This document shows, one piece after another, positions 1 to 7,639 of a stretch of 64,000 nt of DNA. The DNA comes from Coprococcus ammoniilyticus (lineage in GTDB: Bacteria; Bacillota; Clostridia; Lachnospirales; Lachnospiraceae). The stretch covers positions 1 to 64,000 of the forward strand of contig NZ_JAOQJS010000004.1 in NCBI RefSeq assembly GCF_025567345.1, in the 5' to 3' direction. How positions within the stretch are numbered: the stretch's first letter is position 1; every line of letters begins with the position of its first letter. The notes beneath the pieces were generated by a model, which ran no database searches, was not told where the DNA came from, and saw nothing but the letters and a program-made list of their open reading frames with translations. The position numbers and the translations under genes are program-made.

Positions 1-1
1 T

Positions 2-562
2 CAGAAAACATTTAAAAGCGTAAACAATTCGAAAATTACAGCAACAACGATTACGAAATATATTGAATATTTGGAGGATGCTTTTTTAATTGAAGAGGCG
101 AGCAGATATGATATTAAGGGAAAGTCCTATATCGGTACGCCAATGAAGTACTATTTTATGGATATGGGACTTAGAAATTCAAGAATTCATTACAGGCAAC
201 TGGAAGTGACACATTCTATGGAGAATGTCATTTACAATGAATTAAGAATGAGAGGCTTTCATGTGGATGTTGGTAATCTGACTGTTATTGAAAAAGGGAA
301 GGATGCAAAACCGATAAAAAAGCAACTGGAAGTCGATTTTATCTGTAATAAGGGTTCTAAAAAATATTATATCCAATCAGCGTATATGCTGGAGACGGAA
401 ACAAAAATGGCACAAGAAATTCGCCCTTTTTTGAAAATAAATGATTCATTTAAGAAGATTGTAATTACATCTAATATACCAAAACCCTTTTATAACGATC
501 AGGGAATTTTAATCATGAATGTATATGATTTTTTATTGAATGCAGATTCGTTGGAACTATAA
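2..562 (+). CDS. ATP-binding protein, DUF4143 C-terminal part (5' end outside window)
   Basis: The open frame runs in from the window edge (frame of position 2) to the stop at 562, so only the C-terminal half of the gene is present. The visible part has the features of the DUF4143 region of AAA_14-type ATPases: a helix-rich stretch with TITKYIEYLEDAFLIEEA, then a PD-(D/E)XK-like segment with VDFIC that normally follows the ATPase and winged-helix parts. The Walker motifs must lie upstream. These proteins are common accessory-gene ATPases whose cellular role is poorly defined. A decayed relative of a different subtype lies at about 5.9-6.2 kb. Family assignment is by motif recognition only. 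Confidence 0.75.
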   Translation, partial: QKTFKSVNNSKITATTITKYIEYLEDAFLIEEASRYDIKGKSYIGTPMKYYFMDMGLRNSRIHYRQLEVTHSMENVIYNELRMRGFHVDVGNLTVIEKGKDAKPIKKQLEVDFICNKGSKKYYIQSAYMLETETKMAQEIRPFLKINDSFKKIVITSNIPKPFYNDQGILIMNVYDFLLNADSLEL

Positions 563-609
563 GAAGTAACTGGTAAATCGGAATTGACCGAATAAGTTAA
601 TCGTGCCAT

Positions 610-735
610 ATGGCTTGATTATAAATACAAAGATAAAAACGCAATGTACATTAAAAATGTACTAGAGCTGGTAGGTAGCCCAGCCGTCCTATGCAAATAG
701 GGTAAGTAACCTGCCCCTCCGGGTTGTCCATTCTT
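610..735 (+). promoter_or_regulatory. yjdF-type (azaaromatic) riboswitch, probable
   Basis: A structured leader lies directly in front of yjdF. It shows stems GTACA/TGTAC (about 650-662), GCTGG/CCAGC (about 667-685), CCTAT/ATAGG (about 690-702) and AACC/GGTT (about 709-726), ending near the AGGAGG ribosome site at 751-756. The gene behind it is the family from which the yjdF RNA motif takes its name; that motif binds planar azaaromatic compounds and acts at translation. Boundaries are approximate. The assignment rests on gene context and visible stems, not on a covariance-model hit. Confidence 0.7.
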
Positions 736-763
736 TGTTCAATTCATTTTAGGAGGGATTCTT

Positions 764-1180
764 ATGGAAAAAGCAAGTGAAAAACTGACGGTATATTTTG
801 AAGAAACATTTTGGGTAGGCGTATTTGAACGTATTGAAGATGGTAAACTATCTGTGGCGAAGGTAACATTTGGTGCAGAACCAAAGGATTACGAAGTGCA
901 GGAATATATTCAAAAATACTATTTTAGTTTGAAATTCAGTCCGGCTGTTGAAACTGTTGTAAAGGATATAAAAAGAAATCCAAAGCGTATGCAACGAGAA
1001 GCAAAAAAGCAGACGATGGAAACAGGCATCGGCACAAAATCGCAGCAGGCATTAAAATTACAACAGGAACAGAACAATCAGGAGCGTAAAGAGAGAAACC
1101 GCAAGAAAAAAGAGGCGGAAGAACAGCGAATGTTTGAGTTGAAACAGCAAAAGAAAAGAAAAAAGCATAAGGGGCATTAA
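764..1180 (+). CDS. yjdF: YjdF family protein (DUF2992)
   Basis: 138 residues. The N-terminal half (SEKLTVYFEETFWVGVFER, about residues 5-23, then a conserved FGAEPKDYEVQEY) is typical of YjdF/DUF2992. The C-terminal third is an extremely basic, glutamine-rich helix ending in repeated lysines, also usual for the family. The biochemical function is unknown; regulation by azaaromatic-sensing RNA suggests a role in handling toxic planar compounds. ATG 764 is preceded by AGGAGG seven bases upstream. It follows a candidate riboswitch, and the next gene begins about 100 bp later. Confidence 0.9.
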   Translation: MEKASEKLTVYFEETFWVGVFERIEDGKLSVAKVTFGAEPKDYEVQEYIQKYYFSLKFSPAVETVVKDIKRNPKRMQREAKKQTMETGIGTKSQQALKLQQEQNNQERKERNRKKKEAEEQRMFELKQQKKRKKHKGH

Positions 1181-1227
1181 AGTCCCTTGGGCTTTTGCAC
1201 AATTCGATATTTAGCGGAGGAATCATT

Positions 1228-1254
1228 ATGTGTGGAATGACAACTGATTTATAA
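1228..1254 (+). other. possible 8-codon leader or gene remnant
   Basis: A good ribosome site (GCGGAGG) is followed by ATG at 1228 and an 8-codon frame (MCGMTTDL) that stops just before the next gene. It may be what is left of a deleted gene start or a short leader. There is no homology to rest on. Confidence 0.2.
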
Positions 1255-1277
1255 ATAAAAATAAATCGGAGGTTTAT

Positions 1278-1751
1278 ATGAATTATTCAATAAGAGAATT
1301 AAAACGAGATGAAAATAAGATATTAGATACTTTTTTGTACGAGGCGATTTTTATTCCTGAAGGTGTTCCTGTACCGTCCAAAGATATCATTAACAAACCA
1401 GATTTGCAGGTATATGTAAAAGACTTTGGTGAGAACAAGGGAGACTTATGTTTGGTTGCTCAAGTTGCGGATGAGATTGTTGGTGCTGTATGGGTTCGGA
1501 TTATGAATGATTACGGGCATATAGATAATGAAACACCGTCTTTTGCAATTTCACTTCTTAAAGAGTATAGAAACTATGGTATCGGAACAGAATTAATGAA
1601 ACAGATGCTAATGAAATTAAAACTAGAAGGATATAAACAGGCATCATTAGCTGTTCAGAAGATGAATTATGCTGTCCGTATGTATAGGAAGGTAGGATTT
1701 GAAATCGTTGATGAAAATGATGAAGAATATATTATGATTTGTAAATTATAG
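1278..1751 (+). CDS. GNAT family N-acetyltransferase
   Basis: 157 residues, full length for a small GNAT enzyme. The acetyl-CoA-binding motif A is visible as LLKEYRNYGIGTELMKQML (about residues 95-113), with the preceding strand, and the C-terminal motif B has NYAVRMYRKVGFEIV (about 129-143). Substrate unknown. It sits in the run of single-gene accessory units, with its own ribosome site (CGGAGG, ending 7 nt before ATG 1278). Confidence 0.92.
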   Translation: MNYSIRELKRDENKILDTFLYEAIFIPEGVPVPSKDIINKPDLQVYVKDFGENKGDLCLVAQVADEIVGAVWVRIMNDYGHIDNETPSFAISLLKEYRNYGIGTELMKQMLMKLKLEGYKQASLAVQKMNYAVRMYRKVGFEIVDENDEEYIMICKL

Positions 1752-1818
1752 GAACTTTCAACTTCCAGTTTATCTTTTGTTTGGAGGTGTTTATTTTGAA
1801 CAATGTAATCAAAAAAAT

Positions 1819-1971
1819 ATGCTTGGATATTTTATTATGTTCGCATGGTTAGCCATAATGATAACCGCAATGATTCTGCTTCGAAAAAATAAGGCAAATT
1901 TTCTATCTTTTATATTACCTTGGTTCATGGGATTAGTTGCATGTTTGGTAGCAGTGTTTGTAATACTTTGA
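1819..1971 (+). CDS. small two-helix membrane protein
   Basis: About 50 residues from ATG 1819: two hydrophobic helices (FIMFAWLAIMITAMILL and LPWFMGLVACLVAVFVIL) around a short basic loop. The frame stays open upstream to TTG 1777, but that start would place the ribosome site (GGAGGTG, 1782-1788) inside the gene. The GGAGGTG is correctly spaced for a TTG at 1794 in another frame, which hits a stop after 18 codons, so the start may have been shifted by a small indel. Function unknown. Confidence 0.5.
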   Translation: MLGYFIMFAWLAIMITAMILLRKNKANFLSFILPWFMGLVACLVAVFVIL

Positions 1972-2041
1972 TTTTAACGACTGTGAAATCGGAATTTGTC
2001 GACTTGTTAATTTCCAATTTTTAGTGATAGGGAGATACACA

Positions 2042-2626
2042 ATGAATGGTTTGATTATAAAGGTACTCAGCATAAGTATTGCGGTAGTAACCGTAGTATA
2101 CTTGATTATTTATAAAGGAAATACCATGATTACAAAGATATTTAGCGTGTGTATTATAGCAGCAATGGTAATATACTGGATTGTTTATGAAAGAAATACA
2201 AGAAAGCGAAAAAAACAGGAATTACAGCGTGATGACTATTTATTTGCGAAAGAAAACGATTTGCCGTTACAGATAAATTGGAATGAGATAAATGACTTTT
2301 TGTCAGATTCCGGATATGGTGTAAATATGCCAATGGAGAATTGGTTTATGATGGATTGGGCGAGACAGCCCTGTGTGGAGAATGGTATAAAAGAAGGAAA
2401 GTTTTCTATGAAAGGGTTTCGAGTGTTACAAGCTTTAAGTAACGATATGAAACACATTTTTTATGATGTGAGGTTTAATTATGACCGTGGACCGGATATA
2501 GAAGATAAAAATAGGAAGTACGAAGCCGTAAAAAAGGTGTTGGATACAAAATACGCCGGTTTGTCAGAAGAAGTACGGAAGAATATATATGACCAATTTG
2601 TTAAGATATATGAAAGAAAAATCTAA
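2042..2626 (+). CDS. hypothetical membrane-anchored protein
   Basis: About 194 residues. Two N-terminal membrane helices (about residues 2-20 and 29-45), then a basic turn (RKRKKQ) and a soluble domain of about 140 residues with no motif I recognise. The frame can be extended to GTG 2024, but ATG 2042 has a better-placed ribosome site (AGGGAGA). The last codons overlap the next short reading frame, suggesting translational coupling. Confidence 0.7.
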   Translation: MNGLIIKVLSISIAVVTVVYLIIYKGNTMITKIFSVCIIAAMVIYWIVYERNTRKRKKQELQRDDYLFAKENDLPLQINWNEINDFLSDSGYGVNMPMENWFMMDWARQPCVENGIKEGKFSMKGFRVLQALSNDMKHIFYDVRFNYDRGPDIEDKNRKYEAVKKVLDTKYAGLSEEVRKNIYDQFVKIYERKI

Positions 2627-2738
2627 TTACAATACAAAGGAGGAAGCCGTTAAGTTTTTAATGAATGAAACTAATCTTACATATGAAGAATGTTCTAAAG
2701 CCAACGATTTCCATATTAGACTAAATAAGAAAAATTAA
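2610..2738 (+). CDS. small protein of 42 residues
   Basis: An ATG at 2610, inside the end of the previous gene (17-bp overlap), opens a frame of 42 codons ending at 2738. The product is hydrophilic (MKEKSNYNTKEEAVKF...HIRLNKKN) and contains a helix-like segment NLTYEECSKAND. A second in-frame ATG with AAGGAGGAAG upstream lies at residue 18, giving a 25-residue product. The overlap is the main support; no family recognised. Confidence 0.4.
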   Translation: MKEKSNYNTKEEAVKFLMNETNLTYEECSKANDFHIRLNKKN

Positions 2739-2793
2739 TATATAATTCAAGTTTATAAAATTAAAAAAATGGAATTTAAGGAGGAGTATGTAA

Positions 2794-3126
2794 ATGAAAT
2801 TAGCAGATTTAGCAACAGGCTCTGATTGGATAGTGTGGATTGTCTTTGCGATATTTGCTGTACTTTCTATTATTTTACTTTCTGGACATGGAAGCTGGTT
2901 CATTTCTGGATATAATACAGCTTCAAATGAAGAAAAGGAAAAATATGATGAAAAGAAGTTATGCAGAACAATGGGAATTGGAATGTCTATTATAGCAATT
3001 CTTGCATTAACTATGGGCTTGTTTGAAAATATTTTGCCTGCATTTTTTGTATATATTGCATTGGGGATTATTTTGGTTGATGCCGTGGTAATTATCATTT
3101 TAGGAAACACACTATGCAGAAAGTAA
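2794..3126 (+). CDS. DUF3784 family membrane protein
   Basis: 110 residues with three hydrophobic helices (about 13-30, 65-82, 86-105). The signature of DUF3784 is visible between helix 1 and helix 2: GSWFISGYNTASNEEKEKYD followed by EKKLCRTMG. Members are small integral membrane proteins of Firmicutes, usually in accessory clusters, of unknown function. ATG 2794 has AAGGAGG upstream. Confidence 0.85.
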   Translation: MKLADLATGSDWIVWIVFAIFAVLSIILLSGHGSWFISGYNTASNEEKEKYDEKKLCRTMGIGMSIIAILALTMGLFENILPAFFVYIALGIILVDAVVIIILGNTLCRK

Positions 3127-3198
3127 TAACTTCAAGTTTGGAGAATTGAGAAAATCGGAATTTTCGCGAGAGATGATTTGCTATAACGGAGGTTACTT

Positions 3199-3975
3199 AT
3201 GAGTCTATTTGATGTATTGAGTAAGGGTTTTTGTTCAAAAAAAAGGCAATCAAATGAAATATTATCACAAGAAGAGTATAAAGATAAGTTTTTACATGGT
3301 GAGGACTATATCAAAAGAGAACTTTATGACGAATACATATCTCGAAGGTTGTCAGAAGAATTCGGGTTGAAATATAATGAAAAGATAAAAAAATGGCACT
3401 CTGAATGGAGTGATAATCGGCGTTTGGTGGTTGAATTATGTTATCCAAGAGGAAATCACATATACTTACGCTGGGGATATAATTATGATTTTATCCCTGA
3501 TATCAATAGTAAAAATAAGTTGACATGGCATCGGACAGAAAGTTCTGTAAAAATACACATTGCTGATGCTTGGTATAATCACATAGAGGATGAAAGAGAA
3601 CAAGACTGTGGATATACAAAGGAAGAATTTTATAATCCAAGGAAATGCACAAGTTTTCAATATCAAATACCTACCTACACGTCCGATATGGAATTTGCAT
3701 TGGAATATATAAAAAGTGTGATAGATAAAAATATCCCACTGATAAGAGAGTGGGTAAATAATGTACAAACGGTTGATGATGCCATTGGTGTTCTTAATCA
3801 GAGAATAGTAACTTTACACCATATATATGTTCCGTATATGTGTCATATCAGAGCGTTTTTGTATGCAAAAAATAGAGATATAGAAAAAGCAATTTATTCT
3901 ATTGAGCAAGGTTACGCAGAAGATGATAGACAACAAGTTTTAAAAGATAAATTAAATCAGTTGTCTAACGAGTAA
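3199..3975 (+). CDS. hypothetical cytosolic protein
   Basis: 258 residues, no signal peptide or membrane segment. The N-terminal 160 residues are rich in Trp/Tyr (KKWHSEWSDNRRLVVELCY, YLRWGYNYDF), suggestive of a compact beta-sheet domain. The C-terminal about 70 residues look helical and TPR-like, ending with DKLNQLSNE. I do not recognise the family. It begins with ATG 3199 behind CGGAGG and stands alone between DUF3784 and the cupin. Confidence 0.75.
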   Translation: MSLFDVLSKGFCSKKRQSNEILSQEEYKDKFLHGEDYIKRELYDEYISRRLSEEFGLKYNEKIKKWHSEWSDNRRLVVELCYPRGNHIYLRWGYNYDFIPDINSKNKLTWHRTESSVKIHIADAWYNHIEDEREQDCGYTKEEFYNPRKCTSFQYQIPTYTSDMEFALEYIKSVIDKNIPLIREWVNNVQTVDDAIGVLNQRIVTLHHIYVPYMCHIRAFLYAKNRDIEKAIYSIEQGYAEDDRQQVLKDKLNQLSNE

Positions 3976-4041
3976 GAGATTAATTTTAGTCTACTGAAAA
4001 TGTTGAAAGCACCTGTTTATTTGAAGTTGTGGAGGTATAGT

Positions 4042-4407
4042 ATGGAATTCATAAGTAAAGAGAAGATAGTTGAATTATCAAATCCAGGAGTTGTTTCAAG
4101 ACAACTATTAAATCCTGAAAATTCATCAAGTGAAAGAGTGACAATTACAGAGGTTCATCTTGAAATAGGTGCTTGCCAACCAAGACATACACATGATGTG
4201 TCAGAACAAATTTGGTATGCAACAAAAGGAACGGGTAAACTATTACTTGCAGATGAACAAGAAAAAGTGTTTACTGCTGGGGATGTTGTAAGATTTGCAG
4301 ATAAAGATGTTCATGGTTTATTGAATGATGGTAATGAAGAATTTGTGTATGTATCAGTGACTGCACCACCAATAAACTTTGGATATGCATATAAGGATGA
4401 AAAATAG
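4042..4407 (+). CDS. cupin domain protein
   Basis: About 121 residues from ATG 4042 (ribosome site GGAGG at 4031-4035); the longer frame from 4000 lacks one. A single small beta-barrel cupin: motif 1 as PRHTHDVSEQIWYATKGTG (His/His/Glu metal ligands) and motif 2 as AGDVVRFADKDVHGLLN (His). Cupins of this size bind a metal and often act as small isomerases, dioxygenases or sugar-binding proteins; the substrate cannot be told from sequence. Confidence 0.88.
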   Translation: MEFISKEKIVELSNPGVVSRQLLNPENSSSERVTITEVHLEIGACQPRHTHDVSEQIWYATKGTGKLLLADEQEKVFTAGDVVRFADKDVHGLLNDGNEEFVYVSVTAPPINFGYAYKDEK

Positions 4408-4434
4408 ACAAATTTCAGTTTATGAGGATAAAAG

Positions 4435-4785
4435 ATGGAACTTAGAGAATACAAGTCAACTGACTGTGAGCAGATAGCGCAATTGTTCTACAATACGGTA
4501 TATAGCGTAAATGTAAAGAATTATACAGAAGAACAGTTAAATGCATGGGCAACCGGTAGCGTAGATTTACAAGAATGGAACCACTCTTTTTTAAATCATA
4601 AAACAGTGGTTGCAGTGGAGGATGATGAGGTTGTTGGATTTGGAGATATTGATCGATCTGGCTATCTGGCTAGGCTGTATGTCCATATAAATTATCAGGG
4701 GATGGGAATTACACTTAAAAACTATGTGATGGAGAAGAAAACTTCTAGCGGCTTTTCTGATAAAAGTTCAGGAGGTAATGAATAA
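4435..4785 (+). pseudogene. GNAT acetyltransferase with internal deletion
   Basis: 116 codons, against about 150 for this subfamily. The N-terminal part is normal (MELREYKSTDCEQIAQLFYN, then VVAVEDDEVVGFGDID, then LARLYVHINYQGMGI). Straight after the start of the acetyl-CoA motif (YQGMGI) the protein jumps to LKNYVMEKK, which in relatives is the extreme C-terminus, so about 35-40 residues including most of motif A and all of motif B are missing without loss of frame. A Gly-Ile pair that occurs in both places could have been the deletion joint. Probably inactive. Confidence 0.65.
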
Positions 4786-4796
4786 AGGGATTTAAT

Positions 4797-5390
4797 ATGA
4801 TAAAAATTGTGTGGTCAATAAACGATATAAATAAATATCAAACAGGAAATTTGCTGGATGGTGCAGTAAAGATAGAAACACCGCAGAGTGTTGGTGAACT
4901 GATGAAAAAAGCAGTGCCAATTGCTGTAATTTTATGTGTTATCCTTTTTATTGCTATGCTTTGTAAAACGATAATATGCAAGACCGTTGTAATCTCGCCA
5001 ATATTTATTCTGGTCGGATTTGCTTTCGGTTTTTTACTGTTGATAATTCATGAGTGGTTACATGGAATTGTTTATCCTAAGGAAGCAGATGTAACAATAG
5101 GCAGAATAAAAGGAAAGGCAACATTTGTTGCATTAGCATCATATCCATTGAGGCGAGATCGGTTTATATTGATGTGCCTGTTGCCATTTGTTCTTGGGTT
5201 AGTTCCATTTATATTATTTGTAATTAGTCCTGCTGAATTTAGAGTATTAAATGGATTGAATTTTGGCATGGCATGTATGGGGATGATTTCGCCATTCCCA
5301 GATGTGTTTAATGTCCTTGTCGTTCTAAGAAATTCTGAAAAAAGCGATTTAATAATGTTCTACAAGAATGATATGTATAAGATTTCTTAA
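4797..5390 (+). CDS. DUF3267 family membrane zincin-like protein
   Basis: 197 residues with about four membrane helices (about 41-58, 64-85, 122-141, 149-165). The second helix ends with IIHEWLHGIVYP, an HExxH zinc-binding motif, as in the DUF3267 family of putative intramembrane metalloproteases. The third acidic ligand is not obvious. Starts at ATG 4797, 12 bp after the broken GNAT gene, so possibly read from the same transcript. Confidence 0.82.
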   Translation: MIKIVWSINDINKYQTGNLLDGAVKIETPQSVGELMKKAVPIAVILCVILFIAMLCKTIICKTVVISPIFILVGFAFGFLLLIIHEWLHGIVYPKEADVTIGRIKGKATFVALASYPLRRDRFILMCLLPFVLGLVPFILFVISPAEFRVLNGLNFGMACMGMISPFPDVFNVLVVLRNSEKSDLIMFYKNDMYKIS

Positions 5391-5482
5391 ATTTTTGTTT
5401 GGAAAAATGCTTAATTATTCAAGTGAAAACATATAGCAATTAATACGGGAAAGAAAAATCGAAATTTGGAGAGGTATTGTTT

Positions 5483-5938
5483 ATGAAGATTGAATATAGA
5501 AAAGCAGATATTACGGATTCAGAATTGCTAATAGATATTTATAATTTTGCATTTTATAGTGATTATATTAAATATGGTGAATGTCCGGCGTATGGAAAGA
5601 CTAAAGAGATGATGGAAAAATCTATAATAGAATATCCAAAATTTATAATTTTATATAATGGTGAACCGGTCGGTTGTGTTTCTTGTAAAAAAGTGGAAAT
5701 GGGAATATATGAAGTTGGGTGTTTGTGTGTTGTCCCAGAGTTTCAAGGAAAAGGAATTGGAACGCAGGCAATTAGATTTGTAACATCACACTATAGGGAT
5801 TGGGATAAAATTACCTTAGTTACACCCATAGATAAAAAGGAAAATGTAAAGTTTTATACAGAAAAATGTGGATTTAATATAGTGTCTATGGAAATGGATG
5901 GAAATGTTAAAGTAGCACGATTTGTTTTAGAAAAATGA
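5483..5938 (+). CDS. GNAT family N-acetyltransferase
   Basis: 151 residues. Motif A reads CVVPEFQGKGIGTQAIRFV (about residues 86-104), followed by motif B with VKFYTEKCGFNIV. Complete for the family. The start is ATG 5483 behind GGAGAGG rather than the TTG two codons upstream. Substrate unknown. Confidence 0.92.
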   Translation: MKIEYRKADITDSELLIDIYNFAFYSDYIKYGECPAYGKTKEMMEKSIIEYPKFIILYNGEPVGCVSCKKVEMGIYEVGCLCVVPEFQGKGIGTQAIRFVTSHYRDWDKITLVTPIDKKENVKFYTEKCGFNIVSMEMDGNVKVARFVLEK

Positions 5939-5940
5939 AT

Positions 5941-6245
5941 ATGACAGCTATATATTGATTGATGTTTCAAGAGCATCAAAAGAAACCAAAGAACTTATTG
6001 CAGAACTAAAAGATTCAAACTATTTTTAAATGATACAGGTTTGTTTGTAACTTTGATGTTTAAGGATAAGGATTTCACAGAAAATGAAATCTATCAGAAG
6101 CTGTTAAATTAAGTGTTAATCTGGGATATTTATATGAAAATATTGTAGCTCAGTGTTTGGCAGCTAATGGAAATGAATTATTTTATTATACGATTATGAA
6201 TCAGAAATCCGAACATAATTATGAAATAGATTTTATTTTGGTGGT
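5941..6245 (+). pseudogene. decayed DUF4143 ATPase
   Basis: Pieces of an ATPase/DUF4143 protein in changing frames. An N-terminal piece (YILIDVSRASKETKELIAEL) is joined directly to a C-terminal piece (LNDTGLFVTLMFKDKDFTEN), so the middle is deleted. A frame change or stop follows at LLN-stop (about 6112), then LGYLYENIVAQCLAANGNEL and HNYEIDFIL in the next frame. The order and content match the C-terminal half of DUF4143 ATPases, but of a different subtype from the gene at the window start. No intact start or Walker A remains. Confidence 0.7.
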
Positions 6246-6307
6246 TAATTGGTTTCTGAACAACTCCATTATATCACAAATCGTGAGGAGACTTTTGATT
6301 TTAGTAA

Positions 6308-6345
6308 CAAAAAAATGCCGTATTTATGCGGCTTGTGGCGTTTCG
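6308..6345 (-). terminator. weak terminator for the AEC transporter gene
   Basis: On the minus strand a GCCG/CGGC hairpin is followed by a run of seven T, about 200 nt downstream of the AEC transporter stop. The stem is short, so confidence is low. Confidence 0.35.
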
Positions 6346-6387
6346 CAAATGCCTATTACATTGATACAAAAAAGGAGAGCTCTTGAT

Positions 6388-6465
6388 ATGATAAAAATGG
6401 ATTATCTCAGACTTCTGGTGGATGAGGCACAGGGAAAGTATATTGACTGGAGAAACTTTTTATGA
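6388..6465 (+). other. short reading frame or gene remnant (25 codons)
   Basis: ATG 6388 behind AGGAGAG opens 25 codons (MIKMDYLRLLVDEAQGKYID...). After its stop another frame continues with protein-like sequence (STPSTDYVFQKDAYGNQIN), so this is more likely a frameshifted remnant of a longer gene than a true peptide. Family not recognised. Confidence 0.3.
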
Positions 6466-6544
6466 AGTACTCCGTCAACGGATTATGTATTTCAAAAGGA
6501 TGCCTATGGAAACCAGATTAACATGTGTGTCGCAAGGAATGTCC

Positions 6545-7480
6545 TTAAAGAATCAGCCGTGAAAACAATATGACAGCCAAAGGCATGGTTATGATACAGA
6601 ACAAGGTAGTAAATACATTTAAAAGACCGGAGTATGTAGCATCTTTGTTATATACCTGAGCCATCTGGGTGATTGTTGAAGCGGATGGTGTGATGGAGGC
6701 AAGGAATACTATGAGGAGTAAAGTTCTTCCTTCTGGAATAAGGGCATATACATGACTTACATACATTATAAGCAGTAAAACAGCAGGCCAGATGACGAGC
6801 CTGATGGCAGAGAAAATGTATAGTTTTGCGTTTTTCAGGCTGTCGCGGATCGGCGAATCAGCCATCAGCATGCCAGTTACTATCATGCTGAGAGGTGCAA
6901 GCATATTTCCTATGTCTTTTACCGGTGTGAGTATGACAGATGGCAGTTTTATCTGGCAGAAAAAGAGTAGGAGTCCGGCTATTATGGCTATTACATTTAT
7001 ATTGGTTATTATCTTTTTCCATTCCATATGTGGCTTTTCGGCGAGCATGGTGCTGCAGTGTGTCCAGAGAAATATCAGCTGTACAGACATAAATGCACAT
7101 GAATACAGTACATAGTCGGTACCCAGCATAGCATTTACAAGTGGGATTATCATATTTCCCGAGTTGGAATACATGATAGTGGCACATTCAACTGTATTCC
7201 AGTGCCAGAGTTTCCTTCCGATATTTATAAAAATCAATAGAAGAATATGTATAATGGTTGCAAGAACAGCGGAAAATAATAGTCCCTGCAGTTTTTCTTT
7301 TGTAAAGCCAATTTCAAATGAATTTATTATGGCGCAGGGCATCACCAGATATACTACAATGATAGACAGGATCCTGCTGTCAGAAGCATTTAATATATGT
7401 TTGTTGACAAGAATAAAACCAAGCAGGATCATAATAAAAAAGTTAACAAGTTTTCCGAGCAAAATTATACTTATCTGCAT
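6545..7480 (-). CDS. AEC family transporter (auxin efflux carrier-like)
   Basis: 311 residues, about ten membrane helices in two halves of five, the fold of the AEC/BASS-like permease family. Recognisable features are the N-terminal KLVNFFIMILLGFILVNKHI, the MPCAIINSF segment and the conserved YSNSGNMIIPLVNAMLG in the first half. Bacterial members export or import small organic acids such as malate or malonate. It is transcribed away from the GGDEF gene, with about 160 bp between them. Confidence 0.9.
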   Translation of the reverse strand: MQISIILLGKLVNFFIMILLGFILVNKHILNASDSRILSIIVVYLVMPCAIINSFEIGFTKEKLQGLLFSAVLATIIHILLLIFINIGRKLWHWNTVECATIMYSNSGNMIIPLVNAMLGTDYVLYSCAFMSVQLIFLWTHCSTMLAEKPHMEWKKIITNINVIAIIAGLLLFFCQIKLPSVILTPVKDIGNMLAPLSMIVTGMLMADSPIRDSLKNAKLYIFSAIRLVIWPAVLLLIMYVSHVYALIPEGRTLLLIVFLASITPSASTITQMAQVYNKDATYSGLLNVFTTLFCIITMPLAVILFSRLIL

Positions 7481-7639
7481 ATTGATTACCTCTTTTCGCT
7501 CCTGTATTATAATCCCATTTTACAAAAAAAGGAATATCCCACAATGGGTGGCTTGTCAAAAATAAAAGAATGCGATAGAATATGTGCAATTTACAGGAAT
7601 TTGTTTAGTTGGATTTAGAACAAGGAGAGATGACAAGTT

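Noticed and set aside
575..5466. True integron attC sites
   Set aside because: The palindromes lack the GTTRRRY core in the right place and no integron integrase is visible; kept only as a cassette-like pattern.
6157..6465. A 102-codon reading frame over the ATPase remnant
   Set aside because: It fuses a piece of DUF4143 ATPase with non-coding sequence and another gene fragment; it is not a real gene.
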